DNA of 64,000 nucleotides from Pseudoclavibacter sp. AY1F1 (GTDB lineage Bacteria; Actinomycetota; Actinomycetes; Actinomycetales; Microbacteriaceae), in NCBI RefSeq assembly GCF_002931075.1, contig NZ_PSTQ01000003.1:124001-188000 (forward strand), in the 5' to 3' direction. A program made the position numbers and the translations under genes. Below, one piece after another: positions 42,004-50,369 of the stretch. A model generated the notes under the pieces. That model saw only the letters and a program-made list of their open reading frames with translations, ran no database searches and was not told the DNA's origin. Numbering within the stretch: the first letter of the stretch is position 1; every line of letters starts with the position of its first letter.

Positions 42004-43032
42004 ATGAGCAACGTCGCCCTTCAACCGCAAGGCGGGCGGAGTGTGCGAGCAAGAGTCTCGCTGGCGGTGGCTGCGGCGCTCGCCCTGGGGCTCTCCGCGT
42101 GCAGCGCCTCTCCGGAGCCGACGCCCAGCCCGACCGTGACGGTCGGCCCCGCCGCGCTTGTCGAAGAGGCCGCACGCATCCTCGAAGCGAACGGCCTCTA
42201 CTCGGGCCGTGACTGGTCGGCCCAGCGAGATGCACTCATTGAGGCAGGTGCGGCGGCGGAGTCGCTCGAGGAGGCGCACGAACTCATTGCGGCGGCAACC
42301 AGTGACGCCGGGGGCAGGCACTCCAGGTTCCTCCCCGCCGAAGAGCGTGAGGCAAGCTACGCGGAAGCGCCGAGCGACCCGCCCACGGTCGAAGCGACGC
42401 AGGGCGGTACGGTCACGATCACGGTGTCGGCGATCGGACACGACGGTCAGCTCGCCGCCGAGTATGCGCGCGCCGGAGTCGAGGGGCTGGTCGCGCTCGC
42501 GGACGCGGAGACGTGCGGCTTCGTTGTTGACCTGCGGGGCAACTGGGGTGGCAACGCGTTCCCGATGCTCGGGGCCGTCTCGCCGCTCTTCGATACAAGC
42601 GACGTCGCGGGATTCGTAGACCGCGACGGCACACACGGCACCATCACCGTGACCACGGAGAGCGCGACTTCAGCTGACGGGTACGAGCTGCACTTCGACT
42701 CAGAAGTGGACATCGACAAGAGCGTCTTCGCCGGCAGGCCGATCGCTGTCCTGCAGGACTTCTACACGGCCTCGGCCGCGGAGATGGTGCTCACCGCGTT
42801 CACCGGGCAGAGCAACGTGATGACGTTCGGGGAGAAGAGCAACGGACTTGCGACGGGCGTCGACGGCTTCATGCTCGCCGACGGGTCGGAGATCCTGCTC
42901 ACGACCTCTCGCTACACGGACCGAACCGGCGCAGTCATGCCAGAGCCCATCCAGCCCGACGTCTCCGTGTTGACGGCGGATGTCCCCGCGGCGGCCCATG
43001 ACTGGCTTGCGGAGCAGTGCGCGGCTGCTTGA
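42004..43032 (+). CDS. S41-like peptidase lipoprotein without PDZ domain
   Basis: A 342-aa exported protein. The signal ends in a lipobox (LALGLSACSA), giving a lipid-anchored extracytoplasmic protein with a Pro/Thr linker. The C-terminal part resembles tail-specific proteases of family S41: GFVVDLRGNWGGN, then YTASAAEMVLTAF with the likely nucleophile Ser, and GEKSNGLATG. A PDZ domain, usual in CtpA-type members, appears absent. It may process or bind C-termini of envelope proteins. A TAGGGT sequence six bases upstream of the ATG could be a leaderless -10. Confidence 0.78.
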   Translation: MSNVALQPQGGRSVRARVSLAVAAALALGLSACSASPEPTPSPTVTVGPAALVEEAARILEANGLYSGRDWSAQRDALIEAGAAAESLEEAHELIAAATSDAGGRHSRFLPAEEREASYAEAPSDPPTVEATQGGTVTITVSAIGHDGQLAAEYARAGVEGLVALADAETCGFVVDLRGNWGGNAFPMLGAVSPLFDTSDVAGFVDRDGTHGTITVTTESATSADGYELHFDSEVDIDKSVFAGRPIAVLQDFYTASAAEMVLTAFTGQSNVMTFGEKSNGLATGVDGFMLADGSEILLTTSRYTDRTGAVMPEPIQPDVSVLTADVPAAAHDWLAEQCAAA

Positions 43033-43036
43033 TCCG

Positions 43037-43399
43037 TTACTTGGCTTGCTCAGTCGAGCTGCGCGGGCGTCCTCGTCCCGCCGCGAGGTGCCGCTCGCGC
43101 ATCGCGAGGAACAGCGGTAGGGCGAACGCGAAGGCGACGCCGAAGCAGACGATGTAGACCCACAGCCGCCGCATGCCCTGGCGGCGCCCCTCGACGATGA
43201 TGAACACCGCGCCCACGGTGGCCGCGACCAGCACGTCGATGACGATCGACGTGACGGCCGGTCCGCTACCGAAGTAGTCGCCGATGAAGGCGCTTCCCTC
43301 CATGCCGGCGATGACATTGAACGTCCACGTCGCGGCGCCACCCACCACGGCGAATACGAGGTAGAAGATCGCGAGGGGAGTCCAGGTGGATGCGCGCAT
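43037..43399 (-). CDS. DUF2834-like membrane protein
   Basis: A 120-aa protein with three membrane helices. It starts STWTPLAIFYLVFAVVGGAA and includes IDVLVAATVGAVFIIVEGRR and the basic loop RQGMRRLWVY, in keeping with the DUF2834 family of unknown function. The C-terminal tail is hydrophilic and Arg-rich. The start at 43399 begins the hydrophobic fold; upstream codons are Arg/Cys-rich and unlikely to be translated. Confidence 0.65.
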   Translation of the reverse strand: MRASTWTPLAIFYLVFAVVGGAATWTFNVIAGMEGSAFIGDYFGSGPAVTSIVIDVLVAATVGAVFIIVEGRRQGMRRLWVYIVCFGVAFAFALPLFLAMRERHLAAGRGRPRSSTEQAK

Positions 43400-43448
43400 G
43401 CGGCAAGGGTCGCACGCCCGGCCCCGCGCATCCACATGCAGAAACCAG

Positions 43449-43503
43449 AACGGGCGCCCGCTCCCGGAATCCCCGCGGTGGGTTCCGAGGGCAAGCGCCC
43501 GTT
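43449..43503 (-). terminator. Hairpin downstream of the dicarboxylate symporter
   Basis: AACGGGCGC (43449-43457) and GCGCCCGTT (43495-43503) form the outer stem, with a further CTCCCGGAA/TTCCGAGGG pairing inside. It lies just beyond the symporter's stop codon, which it probably serves. Confidence 0.6.
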
Positions 43504-43520
43504 GACTGCTTGAGCAGAAG

Positions 43521-45035
43521 CTAGCTGCGGCGTTCCGCTTCCTGCAGCGTCGTGCCTTCGAACTCGTCCTGCTCACGGTCGGACTCGGAGCCGGTGGAGC
43601 GCTGGATGCTCTCCTCCACTTCCTCGTCGGTCTCGTCGGAGAAGGCGACGTCGCCGCGGGGCGCGTTGTAGAGCTTCTCGTTGAGGATGCCTTCGCGCTT
43701 CGCGACGATCATCGGCACAAGCGCCTGGCCGGCGACGTTGGTCGCGGTGCGTCCCATGTCGAGGATCGGGTCGATGGCGAGCAGCAGGCCGACGCCCTCG
43801 AGCGGGAGGCCGAGCGTCGACAGGGTCAGCGTGAGCATGACCGTCGCGCCGGTCGTGCCGGCGGTCGCGGCCGAGCCGACAACCGAGACGATGACGATGA
43901 GGATGTACTGCATGATCGACAGCTCGATGCCGAAGAACTGGGCGACGAAGATCGCCGAGATGGCCGGGTAGATCGCGGCGCATCCATCCATCTTCGTGGT
44001 CGCGCCGAACGGCACGGCGAAGGATGCGTACTCGCGGGGCACGCCGAGGTTGCGCTCGGTGACGCGCTGCGTGAGGGGGAGCGTGCCGATGGAGGAGCGG
44101 CTCACGAACGCGAGCTGCACGGCAGGCCATACACCGGAGAAGAAGCGGCCGACCGACAGGCCGTGCGCCTTCACGAGGATCGGGTAGACGACGAACAGCA
44201 CAAGCGCGAGACCGATGTAGATGGCGATCGCGAACCACGCGAGCCCCGTCAGCTTCTCCCAGCCGTAGTTGACAACCGCGCTGGCGATGAGGCCGAGCGT
44301 GCCAAGCGGGGCAATGCGGATGATCCACCACAGCACCTTCTGGATGACCGCGAGGGCAGACGCCGTGAACTCGAGGAACGGCTCGGCGCGCTTGCCGAGG
44401 CGCAGCGCCGCGATACCGATGACCACGGCGATGACGATGACCTGCAGCACGTTGAACGCGATCGTCGAGTTGACGTCGCCGGTCTCAGCGTCCACGCGCG
44501 AACGCACGCCCATGCCGAGGAAGTTCTGCGGGACGAGACCCGTGAGGAAGTTCCACCAGGTGCCAACCGAAGAGGGCTCGCCGGTCTCGAGCTGCGACTG
44601 GTCGACGCGGCTGCCCGGCTGGATGGTGACGCCGAGCACGATGCCGATCGTCACCGCGATGAGCGCGGTGATGCCGAACCACAGGAGCGTCTGGCCCGCG
44701 AGGCGGGCGGCGTTCGTCACGAGGCGCAGCTGGGCGATGCTGGAGATGACGGCGGTGAGGATGAGGGGAACAACGGCGGCCGTCAGGATCGTGACGTACG
44801 AGCTGCCGATGGTGGCAAGCGTCGCGGCGAGCCCGTTGGGGTTGCCCTCCGCGTCGTCACCAAGGCCTCGCGCAACGAGTCCGAGCACGACGCCCAGGAC
44901 GAGGGCGGCAAGGATCTGGAATCCGAACGACGTGAGGAGCTTGCGCGCGCGGCTTTTGGTGCGCGGCGTCACCTCGGCTTCGGATGCTTCGGTGGCCACC
45001 TTGGAGGTGGGGGTGCCTGGGGTGTTGGCCGACAT
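43521..45035 (-). CDS. Dicarboxylate/amino acid:cation symporter (DAACS)
   Basis: A 504-aa secondary transporter of the GltP/DctA/SLC1 family. Hallmarks are the serine-rich hairpin with SRSSIGTLPLTQRVTE, the motif FAVPFGATTKMDG (matching the family's NMDGT region) and LLAIDPILDMGRTATNVAG. About eight helices and two re-entrant loops are expected. Substrates are glutamate, aspartate or C4-dicarboxylates. The N- and C-terminal tails are acidic and longer than usual. The ATG at 45035 has GGGAG upstream. Confidence 0.93.
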   Translation of the reverse strand: MSANTPGTPTSKVATEASEAEVTPRTKSRARKLLTSFGFQILAALVLGVVLGLVARGLGDDAEGNPNGLAATLATIGSSYVTILTAAVVPLILTAVISSIAQLRLVTNAARLAGQTLLWFGITALIAVTIGIVLGVTIQPGSRVDQSQLETGEPSSVGTWWNFLTGLVPQNFLGMGVRSRVDAETGDVNSTIAFNVLQVIVIAVVIGIAALRLGKRAEPFLEFTASALAVIQKVLWWIIRIAPLGTLGLIASAVVNYGWEKLTGLAWFAIAIYIGLALVLFVVYPILVKAHGLSVGRFFSGVWPAVQLAFVSRSSIGTLPLTQRVTERNLGVPREYASFAVPFGATTKMDGCAAIYPAISAIFVAQFFGIELSIMQYILIVIVSVVGSAATAGTTGATVMLTLTLSTLGLPLEGVGLLLAIDPILDMGRTATNVAGQALVPMIVAKREGILNEKLYNAPRGDVAFSDETDEEVEESIQRSTGSESDREQDEFEGTTLQEAERRS

Positions 45036-45141
45036 GGAAGATCTCCCGATGCGATTTCTCATTTCGCGGGATTTTCCGCGAACTGAGCGAGGCTACGCCT
45101 GAGCCGAGGGAGTGTCACGGGTGTGACGGTTCATGACGCGC

Positions 45142-45152
45142 AACAAATTGTT
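45142..45152. promoter_or_regulatory. AACAA-A-TTGTT palindrome in divergent spacer
   Basis: A perfect 5-bp inverted repeat lies in the 279-bp AT-richer gap between the symporter and the DHA2 efflux gene. A second AT-rich stretch (TAATTAAACAATTTA, about 45228-45242) nearer the efflux gene could contain its promoter. No gene is seen in the gap. Confidence 0.35.
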
Positions 45153-45314
45153 CGCTCCGGGATGTCACGAGCGGTCAGGCGGGGAATGAAACGGCACCAG
45201 GGCGTTCGTCCGCTTCGCCGCGAAAGTAATTAAACAATTTAGGGAAATCGCAGAAAAGGAGGCGTACTGTCGCCTCGTTCTCTTCGAACCCCTCACACGA
45301 GAAGGTGGAGCATC

Positions 45315-46937
45315 ATGGCTGAGTCGGCGCGTCGTCGGTGGGTTGGGCTGGTCTTCATCAGCGTCGCGGTGGCGCTGATCATCGTTGACTCCACGATCGT
45401 GAACGTCGCTGTGCCGTCGATCGTGACAGAGCTCGGCATCACCTCGACCGAGGTGCAGTGGGTGCAGGAGGCGTACACGCTTGTCTTCGCGTCGCTGCTG
45501 CTCCTCTTCGGCAGCCTCGCCGACCGCGTCGGCCGGCGCCGCCTGATGCTCATCGGCGTCGTGATCTTCGCGCTCGCGTCCGTGGCGGCGGCGCTCGCCC
45601 CGACCGGCGGGCTGCTGATCCTGGCTCGCCTCGTGCAGGGCGTCGGCGGCGCCATGATCCTCCCCACCACCCTCTCGCTCATCAACGCGAACTTCCGAGG
45701 GCGCGAGCGGGGCATCGCATTCGCCGTGTGGGGCTCGACGATCGGCGGAATGGCGGCCGTCGGGCCACTGCTCGGCGGATGGCTCACCACTGAGTTCTCG
45801 TGGCGCTGGGCGTTTGGCATCAACGTGCCACTCGGCATCATCATCGTCATCGGAGTGCTCGCCTTCGTCAACGAGTCGCGCGAGCCCGCGCGGCAGCGCC
45901 TCGATCTTGTCGGCGCCGCCCTTTCGGTGGTCACGTTCGGCGCGCTCGTCTTCGGCCTCATCGAGGGACGCACCTACGGCTGGTGGGCGGTCAACGAGAC
46001 CTTCACGGTCGGGTCGTTCGAGTGGCCGCTGCCGATCTCACCCGTTCCGCTCGCCTTCGCGATCGCGGCCCTCGCGCTCGTCGCGTTCATCGTGAGAGGC
46101 GTGACCAGGACCCGCCGGGGCCAGTCGTCGCTCCTCGAGTTCTCCCTCTTCCGCATCTCCTCGTTCCGCAACGGCAACATCGCGGCGCTGGTCGTTGCCC
46201 TCGGCGAGTTCGGCATCATCTTGTCGCTCCCGCTCTGGCTGCAGTTTGTGCTCGGCTTCGACGCCCTGCAGACGGGGTTCGTGCTCCTGGCGCTGGCTGC
46301 CGGCTCGTTCGTGGCGAGCGGCTTCGCGGGCGCCAGCAGCGGCAAGGTCAGTGCCGTCATGATCGTGCGCGTCGGTATCCTCGCGGAGATCGTCGGCATC
46401 GCCTGGGCCGGTCTCATCATCGCCCCGGATGCGCAGTGGGGGTGGCTCATCCCGGCCCTGTTCGTCTACGGCTTCGGGGTTGGCCTCGCGACGGCTCAGC
46501 TGACCGGTGTTGTGCTGCAGGATGTGCCCGTCGAGCTCTCCGGTCAGGGCTCCGGCACGCAGTCCACGTCGAGGCAGGTGGGTTCGGCGCTCGGCGTCGC
46601 CATCCTCGGCACGATCCTGTTCACGACGACCGGCGCATCCCTCGGCGCATCCCTCGATGACGCCCAGGTGCCCGCCGAGCAGCGAGACCAGGTCGTCTCG
46701 GCCGTGGTCGACTCCGCCGGAGGTGCCATCGCCGGCCTCGGCGAGAACCCTGCCACCGCGGACTTCGCCGACGACGCGAAGGCCGCACTCTCCGACGGCA
46801 CTCGCGCTTCGGCCTTCACGGCCGCCGCCTTCCTGGCACTCGGGCTCGCTGCGACGCTCAGGCTCGGATCCGGGAAGCGCGAAGAAGGAGACGAGGCCGA
46901 AGGTGAAGAACCCGCCTCGTCCAAGTCCTCCGGATAG
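45315..46937 (+). CDS. MFS drug exporter, DHA2 (EmrB/QacA) family
   Basis: A 540-aa, 14-helix major facilitator. Motif A is ADRVGRRRLMLIGVVIF, the helix-1 acidic motif is LIIVDSTIVNVAVP, and motif C-like glycine patterns follow in GGAMILPTTLSLINANF. Such proteins expel drugs, dyes or fatty acids with protons. A TetR regulator lies 65 bp downstream on the same strand and probably represses the pair. The Ala/Asp/Glu-rich C-terminal tail is cytoplasmic. Confidence 0.92.
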   Translation: MAESARRRWVGLVFISVAVALIIVDSTIVNVAVPSIVTELGITSTEVQWVQEAYTLVFASLLLLFGSLADRVGRRRLMLIGVVIFALASVAAALAPTGGLLILARLVQGVGGAMILPTTLSLINANFRGRERGIAFAVWGSTIGGMAAVGPLLGGWLTTEFSWRWAFGINVPLGIIIVIGVLAFVNESREPARQRLDLVGAALSVVTFGALVFGLIEGRTYGWWAVNETFTVGSFEWPLPISPVPLAFAIAALALVAFIVRGVTRTRRGQSSLLEFSLFRISSFRNGNIAALVVALGEFGIILSLPLWLQFVLGFDALQTGFVLLALAAGSFVASGFAGASSGKVSAVMIVRVGILAEIVGIAWAGLIIAPDAQWGWLIPALFVYGFGVGLATAQLTGVVLQDVPVELSGQGSGTQSTSRQVGSALGVAILGTILFTTTGASLGASLDDAQVPAEQRDQVVSAVVDSAGGAIAGLGENPATADFADDAKAALSDGTRASAFTAAAFLALGLAATLRLGSGKREEGDEAEGEEPASSKSSG

Positions 46938-46970
46938 ATCCCCCTCGCGATGCACTGCGTACACTGACGT

Positions 46971-46991
46971 TTTCGCTTTCGTTCAGCGAAA
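46971..46991. promoter_or_regulatory. TTTCGCT-N7-AGCGAAA inverted repeat upstream of TetR gene
   Basis: Perfect 7-bp arms flank TTCGTTC, ending 11 bp before the TetR start codon at 47003. It suits an autoregulatory TetR operator; a terminator for the MFS gene is the alternative, but no T-run follows. Confidence 0.5.
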
Positions 46992-47002
46992 GGGGTGCAG
47001 TC

Positions 47003-47677
47003 ATGGTCCGTCCCCGCGCCCCGATGCTCTCCGTGGAGAAGATCGCGCTGGCCGCGCTCGAGCAGATCGATGCGACTGGCGACTTCTCGATTCCCCTCCT
47101 CGCGGATCGCCTCGAGGTCGGTGCATCGTCCCTTTACCACCACGTCGATGGGCGCGCCGGCATCATCGAAGCCGTCCGTCAGCACCTCAGCTCGGGCAAC
47201 GCGGGGGCGCTCCTCGTCGAGACGGAGCCCTCCGAGATCGCCGGTGCGGCCGACTGCCTGGACCAGTCGGACTGGCGGGTCATGCTGCGGCACTGGGCGC
47301 GGGCCTACGTCGCTGCGATGTCAGTGCATCCGCTTGCCGTGCCCCTCATGGTGAGGGAGGCCGTCAACGACGAGACAGCGCTCGACATCTACGAGAGCGC
47401 CGCGCAGATCTTCGCCGCGACGGGCTTCACGAGCCAGCAGGCCATCATCGTCATGACGTTCGTCGAGAACCTCGCGATCGGGACGGCGCTCGACGAGGCT
47501 GCACCTGAAGTCCCGTGGGCGGGGGACCCGGAGCGCCACGTCGCGCTGACCGAGGCCCTCGGTTCCGTGGCACCGGGCACTCGCGGCATGCTCGCGTTCG
47601 AGTTCGCCCTGGACGCCGCCGTGGCCGCGATGGAGCGCATGCTGGAGCAGAACGCGGCCCAGGAGGACGCCGACTGA
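47003..47677 (+). CDS. TetR-family transcriptional regulator, paralogue B
   Basis: A 224-aa regulator related to the one at 32658-33311. The helix-turn-helix has LSVEKIALAALEQIDATGDF and ADRLEVGASSLYHHVDGRAG; the C-terminal domain has LAVPLMVREAVNDETALDIY, comparable with LALPIMVQEPVSDEQTLEVY in paralogue A. It follows the DHA2 efflux gene and has a palindrome just upstream of its start, so it probably controls that pump and itself. Confidence 0.87.
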   Translation: MVRPRAPMLSVEKIALAALEQIDATGDFSIPLLADRLEVGASSLYHHVDGRAGIIEAVRQHLSSGNAGALLVETEPSEIAGAADCLDQSDWRVMLRHWARAYVAAMSVHPLAVPLMVREAVNDETALDIYESAAQIFAATGFTSQQAIIVMTFVENLAIGTALDEAAPEVPWAGDPERHVALTEALGSVAPGTRGMLAFEFALDAAVAAMERMLEQNAAQEDAD

Positions 47678-47691
47678 CCTCGGCTGAGGTG

Positions 47692-48432
47692 CTAGTCCGC
47701 CGTCACATAGCTGAGGTCGTGGATGTGCCTCCCGGCCTTCGCCGCCTTCCGTTCGAAGACGGTCAGGGTTCTGCCGTCGAAGCGCGGAGCCCAGGCGCCC
47801 GGGTGCTCGCTCGTGAACTCAGGTGCAGCATCCAGTACTTCTCGCATCTGGAAGGCGTAGTCCTCCCAGTCGGTCGCGAGCCGCATGCGACCGCCCGGGC
47901 GGAGGGCGCTCGCCGCGACGGCACCGAAGCCGTCGCGCACGAGCCGTCGCTTCGTGTGCTTCGCCTTGTGCCACGGGTCGGGGAAGAAGATCCAGAGCTC
48001 TTCGACGCTGCCGGCAGGAAGCATGTGCTCGAGCACCTCGACGGCGTTCGCTTCGGCGAGGCGCACGTTCGAGAGCCCGGCGTCCTCAATGCGCCGCAGG
48101 GTGCGCGCGAGGCCAGCGACGAACACCTCGACGGCAAGGAAGTTCCACTCCGGATGCTCGGCCGCGGCCGCCACCACGGCCTCGCCCGTTCCCGAGCCGA
48201 TCTCGACAACAAGCGGTGCATCCCGCCCGAACAGCTCGGCGGGGTCGACCCGAAACGCCGGGTTCACCGAGAAGTCGAGCTCGGCCCGCTCCACGTCGAC
48301 CAGGTACTTCGGGCCGAGCGTCTCCCACGAGGTCTGCTGGCCATCGGTGAGGCGGCCACTTCTGCGAGAGAACGAGAAGATCGGACGATGCGAGGGATCC
48401 TGCGCCGGCTGGGTGGTTTCTGCGTCTGACAC
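47692..48432 (-). CDS. trmB: tRNA (guanine-N7-)-methyltransferase
   Basis: A 246-aa SAM-dependent enzyme that makes m7G46 in the variable loop of tRNAs. Motif I is VVEIGSGTGEAVVAAA, and the family motif LWIFFPDPWHKAKHTKRRLV is complete. The N-terminal RPIFSFSRRSGRLTDGQQ is a conserved feature of actinobacterial TrmB. Length is normal. It is convergent with the TetR gene. Confidence 0.95.
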   Translation of the reverse strand: MSDAETTQPAQDPSHRPIFSFSRRSGRLTDGQQTSWETLGPKYLVDVERAELDFSVNPAFRVDPAELFGRDAPLVVEIGSGTGEAVVAAAAEHPEWNFLAVEVFVAGLARTLRRIEDAGLSNVRLAEANAVEVLEHMLPAGSVEELWIFFPDPWHKAKHTKRRLVRDGFGAVAASALRPGGRMRLATDWEDYAFQMREVLDAAPEFTSEHPGAWAPRFDGRTLTVFERKAAKAGRHIHDLSYVTAD

Positions 48433-48561
48433 CAGACAAACCTAGGTGATGGGTGCGGAGATACGGCAAACCGTTCCCGCCATGCAAAGGGTGTTCAGTA
48501 AAGCGCCCCGGATAGGGGATGCTGGGTGCAAGAAGCCGTCACCCCCGGTCGGAGGTTCAGA

Positions 48562-48975
48562 ATGCCGTATCGCAGCAAAGAAGTGCTCGAGTCTTGGGCT
48601 CGCGAGTTCGAGAGCCTCGGCTACGTCGAACCCGGGGTTGTCAACGTCATCGTCCAGGACGGCGACGAAGGGCAAGACACGGGGCTCGTACGCGTGCAGC
48701 TCTCGCACGCGCCCACCGAGCTGTACCTGCAGCCGGGCACACGCGACAGCCCGAAATGGTCGGTCACGCTCGAGCCGCGCGAGGACATCCTGCACCTCTC
48801 GGCCGCGCACGTGCACGCCCTCTCACAAGAACTGGCGGTCGTCTCCGCCCTCTGCACGTTCCTGCAGGCGAAGTCGATCGTGCTGCTCGCAGAGCTCCAC
48901 TCGCAGGCGCATCCCGAGGCCCAGCCCGAGGTGCGGTCGGTGTCGCAGGCTGTGCCAGCCGAAGCGAACTCCTAG
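48562..48975 (+). CDS. Hypothetical soluble protein
   Basis: A 137-aa protein with no signal peptide or membrane helix. It appears to have a mixed alpha/beta fold (SWAREFESLGYVEPGVVNVI, LEPREDILHLSAAHVHALSQ) and an Ala/Glu/Pro tail. GGAGG at 48551-48555 sets the start at 48562. It is divergent from trmB and convergent with the MarR gene. I do not recognise a family. Confidence 0.6.
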   Translation: MPYRSKEVLESWAREFESLGYVEPGVVNVIVQDGDEGQDTGLVRVQLSHAPTELYLQPGTRDSPKWSVTLEPREDILHLSAAHVHALSQELAVVSALCTFLQAKSIVLLAELHSQAHPEAQPEVRSVSQAVPAEANS

Positions 48976-48986
48976 CTCGGCTGAGC

Positions 48987-49517
48987 TCAGCCGGCTTGGC
49001 CGTTGTGCCCCGTGGTCATACCGAGCGCGTGCGTGAGCAACTCCGCGAGACGCTCAAGTGTCTCGGCGTCCGCCTCGTGGGCGACCGCCGACTCGAGTGA
49101 CGTGTCGAATTCGCTGAGGCGGTTCCACGGCTCCGCCGAGAGGTCGACGGTGACCGTGAGCAAGCTCGCGCGCCGGTCCGTCGGGTCAGTATCGCGGTGG
49201 ATGGCACCCCGCTCGAGGAGCCGGTCGCACAGCGTTGAGACTCCGGCGGAGGTGAGGCCCAGGTGCGCGCGCAGGGCGCTCGGCCTGGCGCCGGGGTTCT
49301 GCTCGAGGTAGGCGAGCGCGCGTGCGTCCATCTCGCCGATGCCAAGCGAACGCCTGGCCTCGTTCTGTGACGACTGGCGTGCTTCGGCGAAGGCGGTGAG
49401 TGCATCGCTGAGTCGCGTCGCGGGTGTCGGCTGGACCGTGGGGGTGAGACCGGGCTGATCCGCCCGACCCGCCCGGCCCGGGCGATCCGGGCGATCGGCT
49501 GAGGGGGTGCTCGTCAT
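48987..49517 (-). CDS. MarR-family transcriptional regulator
   Basis: A 176-aa winged-helix regulator. The DNA-binding core has LRAHLGLTSAGVSTLCDRLL and the wing DTDPTDRRASLLTVT, where the DxxDRR signature is clear. A ~30-residue Arg/Pro/Asp-rich N-terminal extension (from a repetitive GC-rich stretch) is unusual; translation might begin later. The regulated gene is not evident. Confidence 0.82.
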   Translation of the reverse strand: MTSTPSADRPDRPGRAGRADQPGLTPTVQPTPATRLSDALTAFAEARQSSQNEARRSLGIGEMDARALAYLEQNPGARPSALRAHLGLTSAGVSTLCDRLLERGAIHRDTDPTDRRASLLTVTVDLSAEPWNRLSEFDTSLESAVAHEADAETLERLAELLTHALGMTTGHNGQAG

Positions 49518-49598
49518 GGCAGCGCTCCCCTCGATCTCCGTGGTGCCGCCCAGAGTACACGCAGGGCTTCGGTAGGGTCTCGGCCGGTCAGGCCCCGG

Positions 49599-50369
49599 TC
49601 AGCCTCGTTCGACCGCGTCCCACTCGAGCGCGAGCAGTGCGAGTTGCACGCGGTTGGTGACGTGCAGTTTCGAGAAGAGACTCGCCAGGTGCGTCTTCAC
49701 GGTGGCCTGGCTGACGTAGAGGGCCGAAGCGATCTCCGCGTTCGTCATGCCCTGCGCCACGTACCTGGCAATCTCCCGCTCTCTGCTGGTCACTTTCGCG
49801 AGCAACGACTCGCCCTGCCCGGCAGGTGGCCTCCGCTGGAGTTCGCCGACTCGGCCGGATACCGGAGTGACACCGGATGCCCGAGCGCCACCGGAAGTCC
49901 GAGCGTCACCGGAAGTCCGAGCGTCGGCCGAGGCGCCCGTGGCAGCGGCACGCACGAGACGGTCGAGGGCGCTCGGCGAGAAGACGGCCTTGCCCTGCGC
50001 CGCGTCGAGGACGGCCCCGACGATGTCTTCCGGTGGGGCGTCCTTCAGCAGGAACGAGACGGCACCTGCGCGCAGGGCGTCCAGCAGGAACTCCTCGGTG
50101 TCGAAGGCGGTGAGCATGACGACCTTCGCCCTGGCTCCCTTGGCGGTGAGCTGCTCGACGGCGTCGATGCCCGCGAGGCCCGGCATGCGAACGTCCATGA
50201 GGATGACGTCAGGGTCGTGCTCGTCGGCCAGCGCGAGGGCCTCGTGGCCGTTGGTCCCCTCGCCGACGACGCAGATCCGTTCGGCACCGTCGATCAGCAG
50301 GCGGAGCCCCATGCGGATGCCGGACTCGTCGTCGACGATCAGCACGCTGATGCTGTCTTCGGTCACCAC
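49599..50369 (-). CDS. NarL/LuxR-family response regulator with repeat-expanded linker
   Basis: A 256-aa response regulator. The receiver has LIVDDESGIR, Asp59 in ILMDVRMPG and Lys in SFLLKDAP. The LuxR domain has VTSREREIARYVAQGMTNAE and VSQATVKTHLASLFSKL. The linker between them (about 148-190) is ~30 residues longer than in the other two regulators here because of an 18-bp tandem repeat. The start is one of two consecutive GTG codons (50369 or 50366) overlapping the kinase stop codon. Confidence 0.88.
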   Translation of the reverse strand: MVTEDSISVLIVDDESGIRMGLRLLIDGAERICVVGEGTNGHEALALADEHDPDVILMDVRMPGLAGIDAVEQLTAKGARAKVVMLTAFDTEEFLLDALRAGAVSFLLKDAPPEDIVGAVLDAAQGKAVFSPSALDRLVRAAATGASADARTSGDARTSGGARASGVTPVSGRVGELQRRPPAGQGESLLAKVTSREREIARYVAQGMTNAEIASALYVSQATVKTHLASLFSKLHVTNRVQLALLALEWDAVERG

